Assembly (NCBI RefSeq): GCF_003432115.1
Contig: NZ_QWDC01000002.1
Span: 992,001 to 1,056,000 of the forward strand
Direction of reading: 5' to 3'
Source: Mucilaginibacter conchicola
GTDB lineage: Bacteria > Bacteroidota > Bacteroidia > Sphingobacteriales > Sphingobacteriaceae
Length of the DNA stretch: 64,000 nt
Under the pieces are notes generated by a model that saw only the letters and a list, made by a program, of their open reading frames with translations, searched no databases and was not told where the DNA came from. A program made the position numbers and the translations under genes. Shown here piece by piece: positions 51,005-58,721 of the stretch; position 1 is the stretch's first letter, and each line of letters opens with the position of its first letter.

Positions 51005-51670
51005 TCATTTTTCGCCGGCCCGGATATCATCGCCGGCGTTTTTATTGTATGCGTATTCGCTTATTTTAATTTCATTGGTGGCAGTGACATGGCTCAGTTT
51101 TACCCAGCCGAAATGAGGCTCTCCGTCTATCTTTAAAGCAAAGCCTAAATATTTATCCGCCTGGTTCACCCAAAGGCCGTTAACCTTATCTTTAGGCGAA
51201 GCTGATGTTATGCTCATGATAACCGCCTTTTGCTGATTGGCCGTAAACTTTACATTGTTCGCCTCGGTCGGCTCAATAATTTGCCCTTCGCTGAAGGGAT
51301 AGGTCCATAAACCGCCATTCACCAGTTCGTCGCCTTTTTGCACGTACACTCTGTTACCGGTGGTTGCTTTTGAATAAGCCGAGAGGTACAGGTGCTGCGT
51401 ACCATCGTGCATGATCAGCACGCTCGAAAAGCTGATATCCACCACGCCATCGGCATTGGCATCTAAAAAGATATGCTTGTTGTAGCCAAGCGAACTATTC
51501 AGCTTACGGTAAACGATGTTTTCTTTAGATGGCTGCGTTTCGCCGGTAACCGGTGTGGTCTCGATGGGATCTTCGGGGATATGTATATCACCCGGCTGCA
51601 CCCTGTCTTTTTTGCAGGCCTGCAGGGCCATAAGCGCCAACGCTATATATGTAAATACCTGTTTTTTCAT
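51005..51670 (-). CDS. Hypothetical lipoprotein
   Basis: ATG 51670 gives 221 residues with a lipoprotein signal: MKKQVFTYIALALMALQAC, then KKDRVQPGD. A far longer frame upstream (to 51868) overlaps the YugP-like gene and its terminator and is not real. The mature part has acidic repeats near the start, then a beta-rich domain with a Ca-binding-like acidic loop (DANADGVVDISF) and LGFALKIDGEPHFGWVKLSH. I recognise no named family. It is likely exposed at the cell envelope; the function is unknown. Confidence 0.8.
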   Translation of the reverse strand: MKKQVFTYIALALMALQACKKDRVQPGDIHIPEDPIETTPVTGETQPSKENIVYRKLNSSLGYNKHIFLDANADGVVDISFSSVLIMHDGTQHLYLSAYSKATTGNRVYVQKGDELVNGGLWTYPFSEGQIIEPTEANNVKFTANQQKAVIMSITSASPKDKVNGLWVNQADKYLGFALKIDGEPHFGWVKLSHVTATNEIKISEYAYNKNAGDDIRAGEK

Positions 51671-51718
51671 AAGATACATACATGACGGCGCTTTAAAACA
51701 AAGCGTTACAGAAGGGGC

Positions 51719-51753
51719 AAAAAAAATCGCCGGAGTGTTTTCACCCCGGCGAT
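51719..51753 (-). terminator. Intrinsic terminator of the YugP-like peptidase gene
   Basis: ATCGCCGGGGTG pairs with CACTCCGGCGAT (one mismatch) on the minus strand, followed by eight T residues, 22 bases past the stop. Confidence 0.88.
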
Positions 51754-51774
51754 CTCTTATAAATTTCTGCTCCG

Positions 51775-52491
51775 TTAGTTGCGCCTGTTGAACAGGAAAG
51801 AAGCATAGTAAACCAATGTTGCCAATGCACCTAAAGCAGCAACTACATAGGTCATGGCGGCCCACCAAAGGGCGTCTTTGGCCTGCTCATGCTCTTCGCG
51901 GGTTTGCATTACGCTGTAATTATTATTTAGCCATGCCAAAGCACGGTTACTCGCATCAAACTCAACCGGCAAGGTAATAAAGCTAAACAGCGTTACCAAT
52001 GCCAGTGCACCAACTCCAATGGCCAGTACAAATACGTTGTGGGTAAAGAACAGCAGCATAATGCCAATCATCAGCGTCCATTGCGTTAGTGTGGACGCCA
52101 CATTTACCACAGGCACCATGGCCGAACGGAATGTTAACCAGCTGTAGGCTTTAGCATGCTGTACAGCGTGCCCGCACTCGTGCGCAGCAACTGCTGCGGC
52201 AGCCACACTGCGACTGGCGTAAACATCCGGACTCAAATTCACCGTTTTGGTTTCGGGGTTATAATGGTCGGTAAGCTGACCCTCAACCGAGATCACCTGT
52301 ACATCGTAAATGCCGTTATCTTTTAGCATGCGTTGGGCTACTTCGGCGCCTGACAGGCCCGATAGTAGCGGCATTTCTGAATATTGCTTAAACTTACTTT
52401 TAAAACGCCATTGGATAACGAAACTCACCAGCGCCACTACAATCATCAGCAGCCAGGCCGAGTTATAAGGGATAAATAATAAAGTGCTCAT
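51775..52491 (-). CDS. YugP-like zinc metallopeptidase
   Basis: The 238 residues match the Zn_peptidase_2 (YugP) family: an N-terminal membrane helix (about 5-25), SGLSGAEVAQRMLKDNGI, HYNPETKTVNLSPDVYASRSVAAAAVAAHECGHAVQHA (HExxH zinc motif HECGH), two further helices around FRSAMVPVVNVASTLTQWTLMIGIM, the FITLPVEFDASNRAL segment with the third ligand, and a last helix. A membrane-bound protease of unknown target. It has its own terminator. Confidence 0.93.
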   Translation of the reverse strand: MSTLLFIPYNSAWLLMIVVALVSFVIQWRFKSKFKQYSEMPLLSGLSGAEVAQRMLKDNGIYDVQVISVEGQLTDHYNPETKTVNLSPDVYASRSVAAAAVAAHECGHAVQHAKAYSWLTFRSAMVPVVNVASTLTQWTLMIGIMLLFFTHNVFVLAIGVGALALVTLFSFITLPVEFDASNRALAWLNNNYSVMQTREEHEQAKDALWWAAMTYVVAALGALATLVYYASFLFNRRN

Positions 52492-52596
52492 TTTTCAATA
52501 GTTTTAGATGGTTCACCTATTTCAAAAAGCATTCCATTTAAAAATGTTTGCTGCGCGATAGAATTAATCTGCAGCGTTTTAATTAAGATTGATGTA

Positions 52597-53739
52597 ATGG
52601 ATAACGACAATTTTTCTTACTGGGAGCGTACTGCCTTTACCGGCAGGGCCGATGTGATCATCATTGGCAGCGGCATTGTGGGTTTAAATGCCGCCCTACA
52701 CCTGAAAACTACGGAGCCAAATTTGAAAGTGCTGGTGCTGGAACAAGGCTTTCTGCCGAGTGGTGCCAGCACAAAAAACGCGGGTTTTGCGTGCTTTGGG
52801 ACAGTTTCTGAGCAATTGGATGCACTGAAAACCTTATCAGAAAATGAATTGGCAAGCCTGGCCAACTACAAATGGCGGGGCTTGCAGCGTATGCGCCAAA
52901 ACCTTGGCGATAAGGCCATAGATTATCACCAGCACGGCGGCTACGAGTTGTTTTTAAACAATGAACAGGCACAAGCAAACCGGGCTTTTGAGAATATAGA
53001 TCACCTGAATAAAATATTAAAGCCCGCAATAGATGGGCATGACATTTATGCAGTTGCAGATGCTAAAATTGCAGGTTTTGGCTTTGCCGGTGTTAAATAT
53101 ATCATCTACAACCCGTTTGAGGGCCAGATACATACCGGCAAAATGATGCGGGCTTTGCTGCATAAAGTATATGAGAAAGATGTAGTGGTTCTGAATAACT
53201 GCGCGGTTAGATCCATCCAAAACGAAGGTAGTGCCGTTGTGCTGCAAACCTCTGCCGGCGCGTTTAAGGCAGGCAAAGTTATCCTGGCTACTAATGCCTT
53301 TGCGCGGCAGCTTTACTCTGAATTATCCGTTGTTCCCGGCAGGGGGCAGGTATTGGTTACCAAGCCTGTACCCGGCTTGAAACTCAAGGGCACATACCAC
53401 TTTAACGAGGGTTATTATTATTTCAGAAATATTGATGGTCGCGTGCTTTTCGGCGGTGGGCGTAATCTTGATTTTAAGGCGGAAGAGACCACAGCCTTCG
53501 GGCATACGCAGATGGTACAGGAAAAGCTTACTGACTATCTGCGGGGCATGATATTGCCTGATACCGATTTTGAAATAGACTACTGGTGGAGCGGCATCAT
53601 GGGTTTCGGTGAAGAATTGAAACCGATAGTAAAAGAGCTTGAGCCCAACATCTTCTGCGCCGTACGCTGCAACGGTATGGGCGTTGCCATGGGGACATTG
53701 GTAGGGGAAGAGGTGGCGAGGTTGGTGATTAGGGCTTGA
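52597..53739 (+). CDS. FAD-dependent oxidoreductase (DAO family)
   Basis: This 380-residue protein has the dinucleotide fold of D-amino-acid oxidase-like enzymes: VIIIGSGIVGLNAALHLK near residue 20, LEQGFLPSGASTKNAGFACFG (FAD isoalloxazine region), VILATNAFARQLY in the middle, and the C-terminal YWWSGIMGFGEELKPIV with NGMGVAMGTLVGEEVARL. Members oxidise amines such as glycine, sarcosine or N-methyl amino acids; the substrate is unknown. Its last 11 bases overlap the convergent membrane protein gene. Confidence 0.92.
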   Translation: MDNDNFSYWERTAFTGRADVIIIGSGIVGLNAALHLKTTEPNLKVLVLEQGFLPSGASTKNAGFACFGTVSEQLDALKTLSENELASLANYKWRGLQRMRQNLGDKAIDYHQHGGYELFLNNEQAQANRAFENIDHLNKILKPAIDGHDIYAVADAKIAGFGFAGVKYIIYNPFEGQIHTGKMMRALLHKVYEKDVVVLNNCAVRSIQNEGSAVVLQTSAGAFKAGKVILATNAFARQLYSELSVVPGRGQVLVTKPVPGLKLKGTYHFNEGYYYFRNIDGRVLFGGGRNLDFKAEETTAFGHTQMVQEKLTDYLRGMILPDTDFEIDYWWSGIMGFGEELKPIVKELEPNIFCAVRCNGMGVAMGTLVGEEVARLVIRA

Positions 53740-54757
53740 TTGGCAGTAGGCTCCAAAAGTAGAGCATTATGGCAACCGTAAATAAAATAAATATCACTGT
53801 AGCAATCTGATCCTTTAGGGACAGACGGTTGTTTATGTTAGGATGGAATGGATTGGAAACGACAATTACAGATAAAATCCAACTTGTTATCCCAAAGATT
53901 ATCCCAAGTAATGTATTAAATATTTCAGTAGAAAATGTCCATGGAACAATGAGAATTATGATAAATCCAATACTCAAAGTAAATCGGACAGCCTTTTTAA
54001 ATATAAGCTCTTTTCTTTGAAGGGGGGTTAAGGCTTGGAAAGTATACCTCAGATTTAAGTCTATAACTTTATCAAAAGGAATTACTAAGCAATCCCCGGG
54101 AATATCTTTAAATGCCTGAGATGTCTTTGAATATCTCTTGGCGCCGGTTAAATACAGCGCTTCTAAATCACCAGTTTTTTGAGAGATTGTATGCTGGGTT
54201 AAAAAACCAGAAATCATTTTATTATTGTCTGTCCCGTCGTCAATGACAATATCGACCATGGTAGATAACCACTTCCCTTTGTCAAGAGATCTAAATTCGC
54301 TCATTGCTACTATTTCGCCTCTGAAATAATAATTCCAATGATTAGAAAATCGAAAAACAGGGAATTTTAAATCGATTTTAAAAAGCCTAATAAGATGATG
54401 AAAAACCGTGCCGAGTAAAAAGGCAACCAAAATTAAAAAAGCGAGATAGCCAAGGATGTATGTTAAACGATCATACGTCAGATCCGGCATTTTATTGTCG
54501 GCAATTTTACCATACAGTTCTTCAGCCTTGCTTTTGATGCTGGTGAATGTAAATCCAAAAGACCTGCTGTAAATCAAAAACGTTATAATTTGAACAACAA
54601 TGCCCCAAAATATACTTGTTATAAGTCTATCAGCAAAAAGGCCAACCCCAAATTGTTTGGCAAATTGACCTTTAAAATAAAAACGCTTGAAAATTACCCC
54701 TGGAAAGATTAGCCAAACAATAATGATAATAGTGCTTATTGTAAATTGGCCTTCCAC
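53729..54757 (-). CDS. AT-rich membrane protein, DUF6338-like
   Basis: The 342 residues have about six membrane helices (roughly 5-22, 44-64, 102-124, 244-264, 270-294, 313-334) and a soluble middle part with NHWNYYFRGEIVAMSEFRS and YKTSQAFKDIPGDCLVIPFDKV-like segments. The aromatic W-x-Y-x-F motif before a charged loop is reminiscent of DUF6338, an uncharacterised family; this is a weak match. Base composition is AT-richer than in the neighbours, which suggests a recent arrival. A 68-residue protein is encoded 6 bases upstream, probably in the same transcript. Confidence 0.7.
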   Translation of the reverse strand: MEGQFTISTIIIIVWLIFPGVIFKRFYFKGQFAKQFGVGLFADRLITSIFWGIVVQIITFLIYSRSFGFTFTSIKSKAEELYGKIADNKMPDLTYDRLTYILGYLAFLILVAFLLGTVFHHLIRLFKIDLKFPVFRFSNHWNYYFRGEIVAMSEFRSLDKGKWLSTMVDIVIDDGTDNNKMISGFLTQHTISQKTGDLEALYLTGAKRYSKTSQAFKDIPGDCLVIPFDKVIDLNLRYTFQALTPLQRKELIFKKAVRFTLSIGFIIILIVPWTFSTEIFNTLLGIIFGITSWILSVIVVSNPFHPNINNRLSLKDQIATVIFILFTVAIMLYFWSLLPIKP

Positions 54758-54763
54758 AGAGAA

Positions 54764-54970
54764 TTAAGATACTAAAGTTATTTTTTCTTGAGTAGAAAGA
54801 ATTATCGTTTCTTCTTTAGATGTTGTTCCTTTCAATTTTTCAACAGCTTCAATATACTTTTTCCTGTCGTCAGGATTGGAAAAGATTTTCTTAGCCTCGT
54901 CACTCATAACATCCATATCAGAGCTGAAATAAGAGCCTAAGACGTTTCTTATTAATGTGATAATGCTCAT
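54764..54970 (-). CDS. Small hypothetical protein, partner of the AT-rich membrane protein
   Basis: This 68-residue soluble protein is mainly helical (SIITLIRNVLGSYFSSDMDV, then IFSNPDDRKKYIEAVEKLKG) with a beta end (EETIILSTQEKITLVS). No family recognised. Its stop is 6 bases before the membrane protein start, so the two form a unit. A strong inverted repeat (55000-55047) lies 30 bases upstream. Confidence 0.68.
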   Translation of the reverse strand: MSIITLIRNVLGSYFSSDMDVMSDEAKKIFSNPDDRKKYIEAVEKLKGTTSKEETIILSTQEKITLVS

Positions 54971-54999
54971 AAATGAAAATTAAATTGTTTCTAATAGAA

Positions 55000-55047
55000 A
55001 AATTCTACAAAACTGGTGCCATTATTAATAGACCATTTGTAGAATTT
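55000..55047. promoter_or_regulatory. Perfect 12-bp inverted repeat upstream of the AT-rich pair
   Basis: AAATTCTACAAA (55000-55011) and TTTGTAGAATTT (55036-55047) are exact reverse complements around a 24-base spacer that holds a further TGGT/ACCA pairing. It lies 30 bases before the 68-residue protein gene and 63 bases past the murF stop. It may be an operator or a leader hairpin. Confidence 0.55.
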
Positions 55048-55110
55048 TATTTAATCAAATATAAGAAAATACAACGGTATTTCCAAATTAGAATCTTATA
55101 AACAGGTCAT

Positions 55111-56442
55111 TTACAACAACTCCACCAATCGCTCCAGCGCCATTCCTCTTGAACCTTTTATCAATACCGTAGCATTTTTGATAGGGTTTTCTTTCAACCC
55201 GATGATCGCATCCTCTGCGGTTAAATAGAAAGTTGCATTGATCAAATTACTGTTATCAACCTCTGTTTGCTGGCTGGAGAAATCTTTACCGATAAAAATG
55301 CGTTCATCCACATTTGCGGCTAAAGCTTTTTGGATAACGGCAGTATGCTCAACGGCAGACTCCGGGCCCATCTCAAACATATCGCCGAGGATAACCACTT
55401 TGCGGTCGGCTTTTACCTTGTCCATGTTCTCGATAGCTACAAACATGCTGCTTGGGTTGGCATTATAGAAATCGCATATCAGCGTATTGCTGGCGGTTTG
55501 CATGATCTGCGAGCGGTTGTTCTTTGGTTGATAGCCTTCTATGCCCGCGTTGATCTCGTCAGAATCCAGTCCAAAGAAGGTGCCGATACAAACTGCGGCT
55601 AATATATTGTCCAGGTTATAAGAACCCGTCAGCTGCGATTTTACGTTGTATGATGAGCTTTTTTTATCGTTCCACTTAAAGCTGAGCAGGGGCGCATTCT
55701 CTAATAATTTACCGGTTACCAGGTTATCGTTGTTAATGGTTTTGCCGTAGTACACCACGTTTTGCAGGCTGCGGGTTTTCTGCATTTCCTGCAGGGTATT
55801 ATCGTCGCTGTTAATGAACGCCACGCGGCTGGCATCTTCATTCAGGAAATCATATAACTCGCCTTTGCCTATCTTAACCCCTTCAACCCCGCCGAAACCT
55901 TCCAGGTGTGCCTTGCCTACATTGGTGATCATGCCATGGCTTGGCTGTGCTATACTGCAAAGTAGGGCTATCTCTTTCTGATGATTAGCGCCCATTTCTA
56001 TCACCGCCATTTCGTGCGAGCTATCGATAGTCAAAATGGTTAACGGTACACCAATATGGTTATTGAGGTTGCCTTTGGTGGCAAGGGTGTTAAATTTTTG
56101 TGATAGCACCGCATTGATCAGCTCTTTGGTGGTAGTTTTACCGTTGGTGCCGGTAAGGCCTATCACGGGGATGGTCAGTTGTTTGCGGTGATGCCTCGCC
56201 AGGTCTTGCAGCGAAGTCAATACATCCTCAACTAACAGAAATTTATCGCCTTTTGCATATTCCGGATTATCTATGATGGCATAAGCTGCGCCTGCTTCAA
56301 TGGCTTTTTCGGCAAAAGTATTGGCATCAAACTTATCACCTTTAAGGGCAAAGAACAGGCTGCCGGGCGCAATGCTGCGTGTATCGGTGCTGATAACAGG
56401 GTGCTGCTGGTATAAATGGTAAATTTCTTCGGTAGTGGTCAT
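55111..56442 (-). CDS. murF: UDP-N-acetylmuramoyl-tripeptide--D-alanyl-D-alanine ligase
   Basis: MurF adds D-Ala-D-Ala to the cell-wall precursor in the cytoplasm. The 443 residues have the three Mur-ligase domains: N-terminal substrate domain (STDTRSIAPGSLFFALKGDKFD), central ATPase with GLTGTNGKTTTKELI, VIEMGANHQKEIALL and GKAHLEGFGG, and C-terminal domain (RSQIMQTASNTLICDFYNANPSSM, KVVILGDMFEMG). It follows recQ after 32 bases on the same strand. The other mur genes are not here. Confidence 0.96.
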   Translation of the reverse strand: MTTTEEIYHLYQQHPVISTDTRSIAPGSLFFALKGDKFDANTFAEKAIEAGAAYAIIDNPEYAKGDKFLLVEDVLTSLQDLARHHRKQLTIPVIGLTGTNGKTTTKELINAVLSQKFNTLATKGNLNNHIGVPLTILTIDSSHEMAVIEMGANHQKEIALLCSIAQPSHGMITNVGKAHLEGFGGVEGVKIGKGELYDFLNEDASRVAFINSDDNTLQEMQKTRSLQNVVYYGKTINNDNLVTGKLLENAPLLSFKWNDKKSSSYNVKSQLTGSYNLDNILAAVCIGTFFGLDSDEINAGIEGYQPKNNRSQIMQTASNTLICDFYNANPSSMFVAIENMDKVKADRKVVILGDMFEMGPESAVEHTAVIQKALAANVDERIFIGKDFSSQQTEVDNSNLINATFYLTAEDAIIGLKENPIKNATVLIKGSRGMALERLVELL

Positions 56443-56474
56443 GATATACGAATATATAAAACAGCGGGCAGGTT

Positions 56475-58625
56475 TTAGGTTTTTGCGTTTTGCATAAAAT
56501 TCATCCAGGCGATGACGGCTTTTATTTCGCCGTAGCTGTAGGTATCGCCCAAAACTTCTTTTAGCGGGGCGAGGCGTTCGGCACCATAGCTTTCAACAGC
56601 ATTCTGGATGGCCGGTATTTTACTTGCGATAACGAAGGTGCTTACGTCCAGTTCGCCACTTTGCACAAAAGATGATAAATGACCTTCGATAGTGGTAGGC
56701 GATAGTCCGCGTTCTTTAGCTATTTCATGTACCGATAAGCCTTGCTGAAAAAGCTCCAGGCTGGCTTTATTGGTATCAGAGGTTTTAGTTTTTTTAGGTT
56801 TGCGCTCCCGTTTAGGTGATCTCCGTTTGATGAGGGATTCTAAGCCTTTCGCTTTGCTGTAATTAACAATCAGTTCCAAAAACTCGCGGCCATATCTTGC
56901 CAGTTTCACATCGCCAAAGCCCGAGATAAGCCTTAACTCATCCAGTTTTTGTGGTAGATAAGTAGCCATCTCCAATAGCGTAGCATCAGACAAAATAATA
57001 TAAGCCGGGATATTCTCACTAATAGCAAACTCCTGCCGGCGCTGGCGCAGGGCGGCAAGTAGTTCGGTTTCGTAGGTAGGGGTTTCGTGCCCCTGCTCTT
57101 CAATGGTGTGGTGCGCTATCAGCTCAACCTTTTGTTCGCCTTTTAATATGGCTTCGCTTTTTTGTGTGAGTTTTAAGGTTGGATAACCGTTTTCATCCGC
57201 CTGCTGCAGAAAACCCAGGCCGGTTAATTCACGCAGGTAGCGCTGCCAGTCGGCTTTGCTGATATCGGCCCCGGCGCCATAAGTTTTAAGCGCTTTATGA
57301 TCGGCCCAGATCTTTTCGCTTTTAGATCCGCGGAGAAAATCAATCACGTAAGTATTGCCGAAGCGTTCTTTTAATCTCGCTACCGCGGATAATGCTTTTT
57401 GGGCGATAAGTGTGCCGTCGAATTTGGTAAACTCACTCAGGCAAAAATCGCAGGAGCCGCAATGGTCCGGGAAATCCTCATCAAAGTAATTCATCAAATA
57501 CTGGCGGCGACAAGCATGCAACTGGCAGTAATTCACCATGTCATCCAGCTTTTTCAGCATGATGGCGCTTTGCTCGGCATTGTTCTCTACCATGGCAAAG
57601 CCACGCAGCTTAATGGCATCGCCCGGCGAATATAGCAGCATGGCGTCAGATGGTAAACCATCCCTGCCCGCGCGACCAGTCTCCTGGTAGTAACCCTCTA
57701 TATTTTTAGGAAGATCCATGTGCACCACGTAGCGCACGTTTGATTTATTGATCCCCATCCCGAAGGCGATAGTTGCAACAATGATCTTTACATCATCGCG
57801 TAAAAAAGCTTCCTGGTTTTTAGCTTTTACTTCGTTATTTAAACCGGCGTGGTAGGCCTCAACGGCGTAACCTTCTTCTTTAAGGTCGGCGGCCAACGCC
57901 TCGGTTGATTTACGGGAAAGACAATAGATAATACCCGACTCTTCTTTGCGCTCTTCCAGAAAATCCAGCAACTGGTCAAAACCTTTGCGCCTCGGGATAA
58001 CGCGGTAAGTGATATTAGCCCTGTTGAATGATGATACAAAAACCGAAGGCTCGTGCAGGTTAAGCTTTTCTAAAATATCCTTCTGCGTCAGCTTATCGGC
58101 TGTGGCGGTCAGGGCTATTACCGGCACACCGGGAAACGCTGTTTTCAGTCCCGCCAGCATCAGGTATTCCGGACGGAAATCGTGGCCCCACGAAGAGATA
58201 CAGTGCGCCTCATCAATGGCAAATTGTACCACGTTCAACGTTTTCAGGAAAGCCATCATGCGGTTATCCGGCGAGAACAGGCGCTCCGGTGCAACATAAA
58301 GCAATCTTAGCTGGTTGTTTTGCAGTTGTATAGCAATGTCCTTCTGCTCATCAGGCGACTGGCTCGAGTTGAGATACGCCGCAGGGATGCCGCTTATGTT
58401 GAGTGCATCTACCTGGTCTTTCATCAGGGCGATCAACGGGGATATAACGATGGTTAATCCGTTAAGTAAAACCGCCGGTAACTGGTAGCAAAGCGATTTA
58501 CCACCGCCGGTAGGCATCAGCACCATTACATCCTGTTTGTTTAAAACGGTGTTGATAATGGCTTCCTGCGATTGCCGGAACTCGTTGTAACCAAAATATT
58601 TTTGAAGGGCCTGGATTGGTGTCAT
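56475..58625 (-). CDS. recQ: ATP-dependent DNA helicase RecQ
   Basis: RecQ unwinds DNA in recombination and replication repair. The 716 residues contain helicase motifs 0-VI (YFGYNEFRQSQEAII, LMPTGGGKSLCYQLPA, DEAHCISSWGHDFRPEY, ALTATA, YCLSRKSTE, GRAGRDGLPSDA), the zinc-binding subdomain with four cysteines (CQLHACRRQYLMNYFDEDF, then CGSCDFC), a winged helix, an HRDC domain (about 525-600) and a C-terminal helix-turn-helix (SVHEIAKERGLSPTTIEGHL). It is the longer form, like that of other Bacteroidota. Confidence 0.96.
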   Translation of the reverse strand: MTPIQALQKYFGYNEFRQSQEAIINTVLNKQDVMVLMPTGGGKSLCYQLPAVLLNGLTIVISPLIALMKDQVDALNISGIPAAYLNSSQSPDEQKDIAIQLQNNQLRLLYVAPERLFSPDNRMMAFLKTLNVVQFAIDEAHCISSWGHDFRPEYLMLAGLKTAFPGVPVIALTATADKLTQKDILEKLNLHEPSVFVSSFNRANITYRVIPRRKGFDQLLDFLEERKEESGIIYCLSRKSTEALAADLKEEGYAVEAYHAGLNNEVKAKNQEAFLRDDVKIIVATIAFGMGINKSNVRYVVHMDLPKNIEGYYQETGRAGRDGLPSDAMLLYSPGDAIKLRGFAMVENNAEQSAIMLKKLDDMVNYCQLHACRRQYLMNYFDEDFPDHCGSCDFCLSEFTKFDGTLIAQKALSAVARLKERFGNTYVIDFLRGSKSEKIWADHKALKTYGAGADISKADWQRYLRELTGLGFLQQADENGYPTLKLTQKSEAILKGEQKVELIAHHTIEEQGHETPTYETELLAALRQRRQEFAISENIPAYIILSDATLLEMATYLPQKLDELRLISGFGDVKLARYGREFLELIVNYSKAKGLESLIKRRSPKRERKPKKTKTSDTNKASLELFQQGLSVHEIAKERGLSPTTIEGHLSSFVQSGELDVSTFVIASKIPAIQNAVESYGAERLAPLKEVLGDTYSYGEIKAVIAWMNFMQNAKT

Positions 58626-58694
58626 GCTGTAAGCACAAAGGTGCAGATTTGAATTTACAGCCCCATGCGCAAGGGCAAAAAAATATGCTTAGAT

Positions 58695-58702
58695 TAGCTT
58701 TA
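58695..58702 (+). promoter_or_regulatory. Probable promoter of the M14 peptidase gene (TAGCTTTA)
   Basis: A 7-of-8 match to the -7 box lies 19 bases before the M14 gene's ATG, between it and the divergent recQ. On the other strand CACCTTTG (7 of 8) lies near the recQ start. Confidence 0.35.
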
Positions 58703-58721
58703 CTGAACTGACTATTCCCGC

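Noticed and set aside
51671..51868. N-terminal extension of the lipoprotein gene
   Set aside because: It crosses a terminator and the end of the neighbouring gene, and a clean lipoprotein signal starts at 51670.
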